A stretch of DNA of 64,000 nt from Bifidobacterium colobi (lineage in GTDB: Bacteria > Actinomycetota > Actinomycetes > Actinomycetales > Bifidobacteriaceae). Below are positions 8,654 to 17,691 of the stretch, in pieces. A program made the position numbers and the translations under genes. The stretch spans positions 1 to 64,000 of the forward strand of contig NZ_JAFEJU010000004.1 in the NCBI RefSeq assembly GCF_018555455.1, read 5' to 3'. The notes below the pieces were generated by a model. It searched no databases, was not told the DNA's origin, and worked only from the letters and a program-made list of their open reading frames with translations. Numbering within the stretch: position 1 is the stretch's first letter; each line of letters starts with the position of its first letter.

Positions 8654-9904
8654 ATGAGCGAGCAGGAATCCCTTGCAACCCGCGTGGCCAACGCCAAGCA
8701 GCGCATCAGCGATTACGCGGATGCCTCGCTGGCCGACTACCAGCGTATTTCCCTGGCCATCCACGACAAGCCCGAGTACAGCAATTACGAATTCTTCGCT
8801 TCCGAAACCTTGTCCAACAAACTCAAGGAAGAAGGATTCGACGTCACCCTCGGCGTGGCCGACCATCGCACTGGTTTCGAAGCGGTCTACCGTACCGGCA
8901 AGCCCGGTCCTGTGGTGGTGTTCCTTGCCGAATACGATGCCCTTCCCGGTGTAGGGCACGGCTGCGGCCATAGCGTATTCGGTCCCAACTCCTCGCTGGC
9001 CGCCGCCTCGTTGAAGCAGGTCATCGACGAATTCGGCGGCGAACTGCGCGTCTACGGCACTCCCGGTGAGGAAGGCGGCGAAAACGGCAGCGCCAAAGGC
9101 AGCTTCGTCAAGGACGGCTTCTTCGACGACGTGGACATCGCACTGTGCGCGCATCCACACGCCGGCGGCAACTACCTGTCTTCCCGCAATCTGGCCTGCC
9201 AGCCGATCGATATCGAATTCCACGGCAAGGCCTCCCATGCCGCAGCCACGCCCGAACAGGGCATCAACGCACTCGATGGCGTGATCCAGACCTTCAACTC
9301 CATCAACGCGCTGCGCCAGCACCTGCCCAAGGACGTGCGCGTCCACGGCATTATCACCGACGGCGGTCTGCAGCCGAACGTGGTGCCTGACTACGCCAAA
9401 GCCAAGTTCTACCTGCGCTCCGCTTCGGTGCCGGGACTGCTGTCGCTGCGCAAGAAAGTCGATAACATCGTGGCCGGTGCGGCGCTCGCCACTGGAGCCA
9501 CTGGCACGGTAACGCCTTACCAGAACCAAGTCGATAACATGATTCCGACTCCGCTGTTCGATGAAGTCTGGCAGCGCAACGCCGAAGCGCTGGGTCAGGT
9601 AGTCCAGCCCACCGAGCAGGACAAGGTCAGCTTCGGCTCCAGCGATGTCGGCAACGTGTCCCAGGTGGTGCCGACCATCCAGCCTATGTTCGCCATCTCC
9701 ACGGAAAAGCTCGGCGGCCATAACGAGAAGGTGGCGGCCGCCGCGGCAAGCCCGTTCGGTCTCGAATCGATTCGCTGGTCGTCCAAGGCTTTGGCCTACA
9801 CCGCGCTGGATGTGATTGTGGATCCTGATCTGCTGGCACGAATCAAGGAGCAGCATGCCGCCCGCGTCGAGACTCAGGAAGCGGACGTCGCCCGAGTGAT
9901 CTGA
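8654..9904 (+). CDS. M20 family amidohydrolase (AbgB-like)
   Basis: A 416-aa M20 metallopeptidase of the group that includes p-aminobenzoyl-glutamate hydrolase subunits. Metal-binding motifs are GHGCGHSVFGPNS, GTPGEEGGENGSAKGSF and CAHPHAGG. The lid domain begins near KASHAAATPEQG and a conserved FGSSDVGNVS lies towards the C-terminus. The start at 8654 follows GAGGAG; an ATG five codons upstream is less well placed. It sits 89 bases after metQ2 with no clear terminator between, so the two may be co-transcribed. Peptide or N-acyl-amino acid cleavage is expected, but the substrate is not readable. Confidence 0.85.
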   Translation: MSEQESLATRVANAKQRISDYADASLADYQRISLAIHDKPEYSNYEFFASETLSNKLKEEGFDVTLGVADHRTGFEAVYRTGKPGPVVVFLAEYDALPGVGHGCGHSVFGPNSSLAAASLKQVIDEFGGELRVYGTPGEEGGENGSAKGSFVKDGFFDDVDIALCAHPHAGGNYLSSRNLACQPIDIEFHGKASHAAATPEQGINALDGVIQTFNSINALRQHLPKDVRVHGIITDGGLQPNVVPDYAKAKFYLRSASVPGLLSLRKKVDNIVAGAALATGATGTVTPYQNQVDNMIPTPLFDEVWQRNAEALGQVVQPTEQDKVSFGSSDVGNVSQVVPTIQPMFAISTEKLGGHNEKVAAAAASPFGLESIRWSSKALAYTALDVIVDPDLLARIKEQHAARVETQEADVARVI

Positions 9905-10011
9905 TTCTGCACACTGCCTGATAGCTGGCCTTCTATGACGCATCTGTCTTACCTGTGAGCCACCATGCGTTATAGAAGGCTTAATTGAGTGCTGATGGGA
10001 GGATTGCCATC

Positions 10012-10212
10012 ATGAGCGACAACGACAAGCAGTGGTACTTCAACATGGTCAAAGGCCGTGCCGAACTTGGTCCGATTTCCCCAATCGAACAGCGTATGGG
10101 CCCATACAAAACCAAGGAAGACGCCGAACACGCATGGGACATCGTCGCCGACCGCAATGCCAAATGGGAGGAGCAGAATCGGCAATGGAACGGTGAAGGA
10201 TACCGCCATTGA
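10012..10212 (+). CDS. small conserved actinobacterial protein
   Basis: A 66-aa soluble protein beginning MSDNDKQWYFNMVKGRAELG, followed by RMGPYKTKEDAEHAWDIVADRNAKWEEQN. This layout (aromatic start, GP-x-pre-helix, then an alanine-rich helix) resembles short actinobacterial proteins sometimes labelled SPOR-like. I know no established function. GGGAGG lies about 9 bases before the ATG. It stands alone and is followed by a strong terminator. Confidence 0.75.
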   Translation: MSDNDKQWYFNMVKGRAELGPISPIEQRMGPYKTKEDAEHAWDIVADRNAKWEEQNRQWNGEGYRH

Positions 10213-10260
10213 TTAATGCCTGGGAATTGCCGAATTCCAGCGCCGTAATTCCCACATAGT

Positions 10261-10302
10261 GAAAAACCGCTCAGATCTTTATGGTCGGATGAGCGGTTTT
10301 TC
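10261..10302 (+). terminator. intrinsic terminator
   Basis: A perfect 12-bp stem (10261-10272 with 10291-10302), whose 3' arm ends in a T-run. Confidence 0.85.
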
Positions 10303-10482
10303 TTATGGAAAAGACGAACAATCTCAGTATTGAAGTCCGAGAAACGTTGCTATTGCAGGCAAATCACACGAGTGTGAGATAACTCACTTCCCATTTCAGC
10401 TTTTCTCAAGCATGTGCAAACTACACTTAATGGCAATGGTTCCGTGAAGATGCGAAACCGAAGACCCCATTAAAGGAGTGAC

Positions 10483-12858
10483 ATGACCGCAGTAGAGAAT
10501 GCCGCTGTTTCTCAGGAAGAGCTTGAGGCCAAGGCTTGGGCCGGCTTCACCGAGGGCAATTGGCAGAAGGACATTGACGTCCGCGACTTCATTCAGAAGA
10601 ACTACACCCCGTACACCGGCGATGAATCCTTCCTGGCACCCGCCACCGAAAAGACGAAGCACCTGTGGAAGTACCTCGACGACAACTACCTGGCAGTGGA
10701 GCGCAAGCAGCGCGTCTATGATGTGGATACCCACACCCCGGCTGACATCGACGCCTTCCCGGCCGGCTACATCGACTCCCCGGAAGTCGACAACGTGATT
10801 GTCGGCCTGCAGACCGACGTGCCGTGTAAGCGCGCCATGATGCCGAACGGTGGCTGGCGTATGGTCGAGCAGGCCATCCGTGAGGCTGGCAAGGAGCCGG
10901 ATCCGGAAATCAAGAAGATCTTCACCAAGTACCGCAAGACCCACAACGACGGTGTCTTCGGCGTATACACCAAGCAGATCAAGGTGGCTCGCCACAACAA
11001 GATTCTGACCGGTCTGCCGGATGCCTACGGCCGTGGCCGCATCATTGGCGACTACCGTCGAGTGGCTCTGTACGGTGTGAACAAGCTGATCGCCTTCAAG
11101 AAGCGCGACAAGGATTCCGTGCCGTACCGCAACGACTTCACCGAGCCGGAGATTGAGCACTGGATCCGCTTCCGCGAGGAGCACGACGAGCAGATCAAGG
11201 CCCTGAAGAAGCTCATCAACCTCGGCAACGAGTACGGCCTCGACCTGACCCGTCCGGCACAGAACGCTCAGGAAGCCGTGCAGTGGACCTACATGGGCTA
11301 CCTCGCCTCCATCAAGAGCCAGGACGGCGCCGCAATGTCCTTCGGCCGTAACTCCGCCTTCCTCGACTGCTTCATCGAGCGCGACCTCAAGGCCGGCAAG
11401 ATCACCGAGACCGACGCCCAGGAGCTCATCGACAACATCGTCATGAAGCTGCGTATCGTGCGCTTCCTGCGTACCAAGGACTACGACGCCATCTTCTCCG
11501 GCGATCCGTACTGGGCAACCTGGTCCGACGCTGGCTTCGGCGACGACGGCCGTCCGCTGGTCACCAAGACCTCCTTCCGTCTGCTCAACACGCTGACCTT
11601 GGAGCACCTTGGACCTGGCCCTGAGCCGAACATCACCATCTTCTGGGATCCGAAGCTGCCGGAAGGCTACAAGCGCTTCTGCGCCAAGATCTCCATCGAC
11701 ACCTCCGCCATCCAGTACGAGTCCGATAAGGAAATCCGTTCCCACTGGGGCGATGACGCCGCCATCGCATGCTGCGTCTCCCCGATGCGCGTGGGCAAGC
11801 AGATGCAGTTCTTCGCCGCTCGCGTGAACTCCGCCAAGGCTCTGCTGTACGCCATCAACGGTGGCCGCGATGAGATGACCGGCATGCAGGTCATCGACAA
11901 GGGCGTCATCGATCCGATCAAGCCGGAAGCCGATGGCTCCCTGGACTACGAGAAGGTCAAGAACAACTACGAGAAGGCTCTCGAGTGGCTGTCCGAGACC
12001 TACGTCATGGCCCTGAACATCATCCACTACATGCACGATAAGTACGCCTACGAGTCCATCGAAATGGCGCTGCACGACAAGGAAGTGTACCGTACCCTCG
12101 GTTGCGGTATGTCCGGCCTGTCCATCGCCGCCGACTCCCTGGCCGCCATCAAGTACGCCAAGGTGTACCCGATCACCAACGCCGAGGCCAAGAACCTCGA
12201 AGGCCACGAGTACGAGTACGTCGAGGGTGCTGACGACGATCTGGTCGTCGGCTACCGCACCGACGGCGAGTTCCCGATCTACGGCAACGATGATGATCGC
12301 GCTGATGACATCGCCAAGTGGGTTGTCTCCACGGTTATGGGCCAGGTCAAGCGTCTGCCGGTCTACCGTGGCGCAGTCCCGACCCAGTCCATCCTGACCA
12401 TCACCTCCAACGTGGAGTACGGCAAGAACACTGGTTCCTTCCCGTCCGGCCACAAGAAGGGCACCCCGTACGCTCCGGGCGCCAACCCGGAGAACGGCAT
12501 GGACTCCCACGGCATGCTGCCGTCCATGTTCTCCGTCGGCAAGATCGACTACAACGATGCTCTCGACGGCATCTCGCTGACCAACACCATCACCCCTGAT
12601 GGCCTCGGTCGCGATGAGGAAGAGCGTATCGGCAACCTGGTCGGCATCCTGGACGCCGGCAACGGCCACGGCCTCTACCACGCCAACATCAACGTGCTGC
12701 GCAAGGAGACCATGGAGGATGCAGTCGAGCACCCGGAGAAGTACCCGCACCTGACCGTGCGCGTCTCCGGCTACGCGGTGAACTTCGTCAAGCTCACCAA
12801 GGAACAGCAGCTCGACGTCATCTCCCGTACCTTCCACCAGGGCGCTGTCACCGACTGA
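10483..12858 (+). CDS. pflB: formate C-acetyltransferase (pyruvate formate-lyase)
   Basis: PflB converts pyruvate and CoA to acetyl-CoA and formate, the anaerobic branch that lets bifidobacteria gain extra ATP as acetate. At 791 aa it is slightly longer than E. coli PflB. The catalytic cysteine pair is Cys430-Cys431 in IACCVSPM. The glycyl radical site is Gly763 in RVSGYAVNF near the C-terminus. AAAGGAG precedes the ATG. Codon choice is strongly biased to NNC/NNG preferred codons, as in a highly expressed gene. The activating enzyme is encoded immediately downstream as a separate unit after a terminator. Confidence 0.97.
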   Translation: MTAVENAAVSQEELEAKAWAGFTEGNWQKDIDVRDFIQKNYTPYTGDESFLAPATEKTKHLWKYLDDNYLAVERKQRVYDVDTHTPADIDAFPAGYIDSPEVDNVIVGLQTDVPCKRAMMPNGGWRMVEQAIREAGKEPDPEIKKIFTKYRKTHNDGVFGVYTKQIKVARHNKILTGLPDAYGRGRIIGDYRRVALYGVNKLIAFKKRDKDSVPYRNDFTEPEIEHWIRFREEHDEQIKALKKLINLGNEYGLDLTRPAQNAQEAVQWTYMGYLASIKSQDGAAMSFGRNSAFLDCFIERDLKAGKITETDAQELIDNIVMKLRIVRFLRTKDYDAIFSGDPYWATWSDAGFGDDGRPLVTKTSFRLLNTLTLEHLGPGPEPNITIFWDPKLPEGYKRFCAKISIDTSAIQYESDKEIRSHWGDDAAIACCVSPMRVGKQMQFFAARVNSAKALLYAINGGRDEMTGMQVIDKGVIDPIKPEADGSLDYEKVKNNYEKALEWLSETYVMALNIIHYMHDKYAYESIEMALHDKEVYRTLGCGMSGLSIAADSLAAIKYAKVYPITNAEAKNLEGHEYEYVEGADDDLVVGYRTDGEFPIYGNDDDRADDIAKWVVSTVMGQVKRLPVYRGAVPTQSILTITSNVEYGKNTGSFPSGHKKGTPYAPGANPENGMDSHGMLPSMFSVGKIDYNDALDGISLTNTITPDGLGRDEEERIGNLVGILDAGNGHGLYHANINVLRKETMEDAVEHPEKYPHLTVRVSGYAVNFVKLTKEQQLDVISRTFHQGAVTD

Positions 12859-12896
12859 TCAGCCGATAGCACCAACCGTGTGAACGGGTAAACGAT

Positions 12897-12926
12897 GAAG
12901 GGGTGGGCTTTAAGTCCCACCCCTTC
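12897..12926 (+). terminator. intrinsic terminator after pflB
   Basis: A perfect 11-bp GC-rich stem (12897-12907 with 12916-12926). It is not followed by a long T-run, so partial read-through to pflA is possible. Confidence 0.75.
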
Positions 12927-13048
12927 CTTATGACAGTCTTTCTTGATTCCTCTCAGAAGGAAGGCTGCCATGATGTGAGTGAGAGGAGAGGCTGACTCCG
13001 GCCGGTAATCACAGAGTCACTAGCATCACTTTCAGGAACAGGAGGACA

Positions 13049-13930
13049 ATGATGCCCGACGACCAGTTCCGTACCACTACGCGCCATATGTTGCGCGAAT
13101 CAAAGACTTACGCATCCCAGACCCTGATGGGCGGGCTCTCCGGATTCGAATCCCCAATCGGCCTCGACCGGCGTGACCGTATCGCCGCGCTCAAATCCGG
13201 CGATATCGGCTTCGTGCATTCCTGGGATATCAACACATCCGTGGACGGTCCGGGCACCCGTATGACCGTGTTCATGTCCGGCTGCCCGTTGCGTTGCCAG
13301 TACTGCCAGAATCCGGATACATGGAAAATGCGCGATGGCAAGCCGGTATATCTCGACGCCATGATCAAGAAGGTAGATCGCTACAAGGACTTGTTCAAAG
13401 CCACCCATGGCGGTATTACCTTCTCCGGCGGCGAATCGATGATGCAGCCGGCGTTCGTCTCCCGCGTCTTCCATGCCGCCAAGGAGATGGGCGTGCACAC
13501 CTGCCTGGATACCTCGGGGTTCCTCAACACCAACTACACCGATGAGATGCTTGAAGATATCGACCTGTGTCTGCTCGATGTCAAGTCCGGTGATGAAGCC
13601 ACGTATCACAAGGTGACCGGTGGACTCTTGCAGCCCACCATCGACTTCGGCCAACGCCTCGCCAAAGCCGGCAAGAAGATTTGGGTACGATTCGTCCTTG
13701 TTCCGGGACTCACTGACTCCGAGGAAAACGTGGAGAACGTGGCCAAGATCTGCGAGACCTTCGGCGATGCGGTGGAGCATATCGACGTGCTCGGATTCCA
13801 CCAGCTCGGCCGCCCGAAGTGGCATGAGCTGCGTATCCCATACCCGTTGGAAAACCAGAAAGGTCCGAACGCAGCCACCCGCGAACGCGTGGCCAACCAG
13901 TTCAAGGATCACGGTTTTACTGTGTATTAA
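13049..13930 (+). CDS. pflA: pyruvate formate-lyase activating enzyme
   Basis: PflA is a radical SAM enzyme that abstracts hydrogen from the PflB glycine to switch it on. The 4Fe-4S cluster motif CPLRCQYC supplies Cys79, Cys83 and Cys86, and GGITFSGGE follows as the SAM-binding GGE motif. It is 293 aa long, with an N-terminal extension of about 45 residues compared with E. coli PflA. A strong AGGAGG lies before two adjacent ATG codons (13049 and 13052); I used the first. Confidence 0.95.
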   Translation: MMPDDQFRTTTRHMLRESKTYASQTLMGGLSGFESPIGLDRRDRIAALKSGDIGFVHSWDINTSVDGPGTRMTVFMSGCPLRCQYCQNPDTWKMRDGKPVYLDAMIKKVDRYKDLFKATHGGITFSGGESMMQPAFVSRVFHAAKEMGVHTCLDTSGFLNTNYTDEMLEDIDLCLLDVKSGDEATYHKVTGGLLQPTIDFGQRLAKAGKKIWVRFVLVPGLTDSEENVENVAKICETFGDAVEHIDVLGFHQLGRPKWHELRIPYPLENQKGPNAATRERVANQFKDHGFTVY

Positions 13931-13951
13931 AGCGTATTACACACGTGTATC

Positions 13952-13988
13952 ACGGCGGTCTCCTCTTATAGAGCAGGCAGACCGCCGT
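13952..13988 (+). terminator. intrinsic terminator after pflA
   Basis: A perfect 10-bp stem (13952-13961 with 13979-13988) around ACGGCGGTCT. Confidence 0.75.
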
Positions 13989-14113
13989 TAATGTTGCCTG
14001 ATTGCCTGCAGAATGCGGAAGAATCAGAAGCATCGTTCAAGCCAACAGCACAGGAAGCCTGACAATCAACGTGTGCCGCACGCGTCAATACAGTGTTTCT
14101 TTACCGGTGCTCG

Positions 14114-14119
14114 TACTCT
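14114..14119 (+). promoter_or_regulatory. -10 hexamer, probable leaderless start of the DUF3000 gene
   Basis: TACTCT ends 6 bases before the ATG at 14126, too close to leave a 5' leader with a ribosome binding site. Confidence 0.5.
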
Positions 14120-14125
14120 AGAAGT

Positions 14126-14758
14126 ATGGCCGACATCTACGCATTTCCTGTGGGTGTGCCCAACGAGGGGCAGCCCGTGCGTCCTGCTGCTGTGCCGGAT
14201 GAGCTGTGGGCGGCAGTCGAATCAGTCGGTGCCATCATCAAATTGCATGGTGTTCGGTACCGGGAGATTCCCGTGCCCTCCACACTGGCTGATTTCGGCA
14301 TCGGAGTGGAGCTTGAATCAGACAATGGCACGGCAGACAATGCTGAGGCACACGCCAATGGTGACGTGTCACGTTGCGCAACCGGATGGGTGATGATTCT
14401 GTACTGCAGGAAATCCCGCGCCGATTGGGGCTCGAAGTGGCGCTGTGTGGCATTCGCCAGACTGCCGTTGGAACTTGCCGAAAACGACGCGCTCGCTCCC
14501 AGCATGTACTGGGAGGATATGTGCGACTTCCTTGAGCAAGTCGTACCGGATTCCCTATCCGGTACGGTAACGGTGAATCAGAACACGTCGTTCGGGGCTT
14601 TGGCTGGTCAGGCCAGCGCCGGTTGTGAGGTACGGGTCTCATGGACGCCGCTTGACGGTTCCGGTCCGAACGGTACTATGGACGCCGGCGCACAAGTCAA
14701 TTCGTGGGCCGCATTCATGGCATCCGCCGTTCGTTTTGAGGAGGCTGACAACAGGTGA
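14126..14758 (+). CDS. DUF3000 family protein
   Basis: A 210-aa soluble protein that I recognise as the actinobacterial DUF3000 family, partly because it lies directly upstream of an RNase D gene as in other Actinobacteria. Recognisable parts are a start with MADIYAFPVG and a central IPVPSTLADFGIGVELE stretch. Its function is not established. The start at 14126 was chosen because a -10 hexamer lies just upstream; the in-frame extension to 14093 would include that promoter. The stop overlaps the GTG of the next gene (GTGA), so translation is coupled to the RNase D gene. Confidence 0.8.
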   Translation: MADIYAFPVGVPNEGQPVRPAAVPDELWAAVESVGAIIKLHGVRYREIPVPSTLADFGIGVELESDNGTADNAEAHANGDVSRCATGWVMILYCRKSRADWGSKWRCVAFARLPLELAENDALAPSMYWEDMCDFLEQVVPDSLSGTVTVNQNTSFGALAGQASAGCEVRVSWTPLDGSGPNGTMDAGAQVNSWAAFMASAVRFEEADNR

Positions 14759-16059
14759 GCGACATGCGTGACACCCAACCGCGACTGCTGAAGGAGCCTC
14801 GTGGGGGAGTGCCCAATGTCACCGCGACACTTGACGAGTACCATCGCGTCTGCGAGTCGCTGGCCGCCGCAAGTGGTTCGCTGGCCGCCGATGCCGAGCG
14901 AGCGTCCGGATTCCGCTATGGTCATGAGGATTGGCTGATTCAGTTCAAGCGTGAAGGTGCCGGCATTGTGCTGTTGGATCCCATCGCGCTCACCGAGGCC
15001 GGAGCTGACTGGGCAGAATTCAACGACGCGGTTGGCGAAGCAACGTGGATTCTGCATGATTCACTGATGGATTTGCCGGGCTTCGCGGATATCGGCCTCT
15101 CGCCCAAGCACCTGTTCGATACGGAAATCGCGGCCAGGCTGCTGGGCTTACATCGCTTTGGACTGGCTTCGGTAACCGAACACTATCTGGGGATTACCCT
15201 GGCCAAGGAACACTCCGCGGCGGATTGGTCGTATCGCCCACTGCCCCGGGACTGGCGTAATTACGCAGCCCTTGACGTGGAGGTGCTGATTGAGCTGGAA
15301 GATGCGATGCGTCGCGATTTGAAGGCGGCCGGCAAGGATGAGTGGGCCGAAGAGGAATTCGATTATGCGTTGAGCAAGGGGCTGGCTCCTCGCAAGCCTC
15401 ACCCCGTGCCATGGTTGCGCATCTCGCGCATCACCGAACTTGGGCGTGATCCGCAGGGACTGGCCGTCGCCAAGTCGCTCTGGGAGGAGCGGGACCGTCT
15501 GGCCAAGCACTACGATATTTCCCCGAGCCTGCTGCTTGCGGATTCCTCGATTATCGAGGCTGCGCAGCGTAAACCGCATAATGCGGCGCAATTCCGCATG
15601 GTACGTTCGCTCAATGAGCGCGTACGCATGCATACGGGTACGGAACAGGACAAAATGTTCGAACGGTATGCGCCGATTCAGCGCATGGTGAAGCCAAAAG
15701 TATGGAAGCTTGCCATCGATAGGGCTCTCGCGTTGAAGCCTGAACAGTGGCCGTCGATTCCCGCACCCGAGCAGCCGGATGAGAATGGTGTGACGAATGC
15801 ACCAAGGTCGATGAGGCTCTGGCAGCAGCGGCATCCGGAACGGTATGAGCGACTGCAGCATGTGCGCAAAGTCATCAATCAGATCGCCGAGGATACGCGC
15901 ACGCCTGCGGAAATCATCATCAAACCACAGATCATCCGCAATCTGTGCTGGGTTGAAGACATAACCGACCTGGATGTTGCCGGCTTCCTCGCGCAACAAG
16001 GCGCGCGAAACTGGCAGGTGCGTCTTATTGCACCGTCCGTAAGTGGCGTTATCATGTAG
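14755..16059 (+). CDS. rnd: ribonuclease D
   Basis: A 434-aa 3'-5' exoribonuclease of the DEDDy family, expected to trim tRNA and other structured RNA ends. The first exonuclease motif is a diverged ADAERASGFRY, the second lies around WILHDSLMDLP and the third is NYAALDVEVL with the Tyr and Asp. An HRDC nucleic-acid-binding domain follows at about residues 215-290 (KPHPVPWLRI onward), and a second helical HRDC-like part lies at the C-terminus. It starts at a GTG inside the DUF3000 stop (GTGA); an ATG three codons later is an alternative. Confidence 0.9.
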   Translation: MSDMRDTQPRLLKEPRGGVPNVTATLDEYHRVCESLAAASGSLAADAERASGFRYGHEDWLIQFKREGAGIVLLDPIALTEAGADWAEFNDAVGEATWILHDSLMDLPGFADIGLSPKHLFDTEIAARLLGLHRFGLASVTEHYLGITLAKEHSAADWSYRPLPRDWRNYAALDVEVLIELEDAMRRDLKAAGKDEWAEEEFDYALSKGLAPRKPHPVPWLRISRITELGRDPQGLAVAKSLWEERDRLAKHYDISPSLLLADSSIIEAAQRKPHNAAQFRMVRSLNERVRMHTGTEQDKMFERYAPIQRMVKPKVWKLAIDRALALKPEQWPSIPAPEQPDENGVTNAPRSMRLWQQRHPERYERLQHVRKVINQIAEDTRTPAEIIIKPQIIRNLCWVEDITDLDVAGFLAQQGARNWQVRLIAPSVSGVIM

Positions 16060-16113
16060 AGGTTGCCTAACGGCAGATTGTAAGAATAACGACTTTTTTG
16101 AGGAGTCATTAGC

Positions 16114-17499
16114 GTGAAGATCAGCGTTCGTAACCTCGAGCCCACCAAGGTGAAGCTCACCGTCACTGTCGAACCGGAAGAGCTCGACCCGTTCCTGGAT
16201 GAGGCTCGTAAGGAAATCGCCAAGCAGGTGAACGTTCCCGGCTTCCGTAAGGGCCACGTGCCCGGCAAGATCATCGACCAGCGCTTCGGCTTTGCCGCCG
16301 TTGCCGGCGAGGCCGTGAACAACGCGGTGCCGGAGCTGTACTCCAAGGCTCTCGAGGAGAAGAAGATTCACCCGATGGCCCAGCCTGAGTTCGACGTGCA
16401 GGAAGTCCCGCAGTCCGCTAAGGATGAGACCAAGCTGAAGTTCGTGGCCACCGTCGAACGTCGCCCGGTCATCGAACTGCCGGAGATCGACGGCATGGAA
16501 ATCGCCATCGCCAAGCCGGAAGTCAAGGATGAGGACGTCGACAAGCGTCTCGAGGCCCTGCGCCAGCGCTTCGGTACCCTGGTGGGCGTCGATCGCCCGG
16601 CCGCCAAGGGTGACTTCGCCAACATCGACCTGTCCGCTGAGATCGACGGCGAAGTCGTTGACTCCCAGGAAGGCGTGAGCTACGAGCTCGGCTCCAACAC
16701 CATGCTCGACGGTCTGGATGAGGCTCTCGATGGCCTGTCCGCCGGCGAAGAGACCACTTTCGAAGGCACGCTGGAAGCCGGCGAGCACGAAGGTCAGAAG
16801 GCTCAGGTCAAGGTCAAGGTCAACTCCGTCAAGGCTGAGGAACTGCCGGAGCTGAACGATGAGTTCGCTTCCGAGGCTTCCGAATTCGACACCCTCGACG
16901 AGCTCAAGGCCGATATCCGCAAGGCTGCCGGCCAGGATGCCGAAGGCCGTCAGGCCACCGAAGCTCGCGATGCCTTCATCGCCAAGCTGCAGGAAGGTCT
17001 CGAGATCCCGGTGCCGAAGGGCGTCAAGGCCAACATGGTCGAAGAGCAGCTCAAGGGCATGACCCCGGATCCGGAGAAGGCCACCAAGGAGCAGAAGGAC
17101 GAAGCCGAGAAGACCGTCGAGAAGGATCTGCGCGATCAGATGGTGCTCGACGCTCTGGCTGAGAAGCTGGATGTCAAGGTCTCCCAGTCCGACGTGTTCA
17201 ACTTCCTCGCTTCCATCGCCCAGCAGTACGGCATGGATCCGAACGCCTTCATTCAGGCCATCATCAAGAACGGCCAGCTCGGCTCCGCCGTGCAGGAAGT
17301 CGGCCGTTCCAAGGGCCTGCTCGCCGGTATGCGCGCTGTGAAGTTCACCGCCGACGGCGAAGTCGTCGACCTCTCCGCCTTCCTCGGTGACGCCGCTGAG
17401 GATGAGGAAGCCGAGTCCGTCGAGGCTGCTTCCGCTGCCGCCGCTGTGGCTGACGAGCTCACCAAGTCCGACGAGGACAAGGCTGCCGACGCCGAGTGA
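16114..17499 (+). CDS. tig: trigger factor (ribosome-associated chaperone)
   Basis: Trigger factor binds at the ribosome exit tunnel and helps new chains fold. The N-terminal ribosome-binding domain contains the signature PGFRKGHVPGKII at about residues 44-56 (normally GFRxGxxP). A peptidyl-prolyl isomerase FKBP-like domain lies at about 150-245, and a C-terminal SurA-like arm ends in an acidic, alanine-rich tail. The 461 aa are typical for actinobacteria. It starts at GTG 16114 after TTGAGGAG. Codon use points to high expression. A terminator separates it from the CLC gene. Confidence 0.95.
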   Translation: MKISVRNLEPTKVKLTVTVEPEELDPFLDEARKEIAKQVNVPGFRKGHVPGKIIDQRFGFAAVAGEAVNNAVPELYSKALEEKKIHPMAQPEFDVQEVPQSAKDETKLKFVATVERRPVIELPEIDGMEIAIAKPEVKDEDVDKRLEALRQRFGTLVGVDRPAAKGDFANIDLSAEIDGEVVDSQEGVSYELGSNTMLDGLDEALDGLSAGEETTFEGTLEAGEHEGQKAQVKVKVNSVKAEELPELNDEFASEASEFDTLDELKADIRKAAGQDAEGRQATEARDAFIAKLQEGLEIPVPKGVKANMVEEQLKGMTPDPEKATKEQKDEAEKTVEKDLRDQMVLDALAEKLDVKVSQSDVFNFLASIAQQYGMDPNAFIQAIIKNGQLGSAVQEVGRSKGLLAGMRAVKFTADGEVVDLSAFLGDAAEDEEAESVEAASAAAAVADELTKSDEDKAADAE

Positions 17500-17529
17500 G
17501 TAAGGCAAACGCGCTAGCGTAACGAAGAG

Positions 17530-17560
17530 AAGGCCCGGAACCGTGGAGGTTTCGGGCCTT
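17530..17560 (+). terminator. intrinsic terminator after tig
   Basis: A 13-bp stem with one G-T wobble (17530-17542 with 17548-17560) and a 5-base loop. Confidence 0.8.
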
Positions 17561-17691
17561 ACTTATGCTGGCATATGCATGCATTAACCCATTCGAGACA
17601 ATGCACCAACCACGACGGTGCAAACGGATGATCCAGCACATGGACGATTCGTGGGGATTGGTGGGTGCAGGACATTGTGGAGGAACGTATC

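Noticed and set aside
10396..12837. 813-codon minus-strand open frame
   Set aside because: It lies wholly antisense to pflB. Long antisense frames arise from the strong codon bias of highly expressed high-GC genes, and the product has no family features.
15148..17508. 786-codon minus-strand open frame
   Set aside because: Antisense to rnd and tig, with repetitive Leu/Gly/His-rich composition; another shadow of codon bias.
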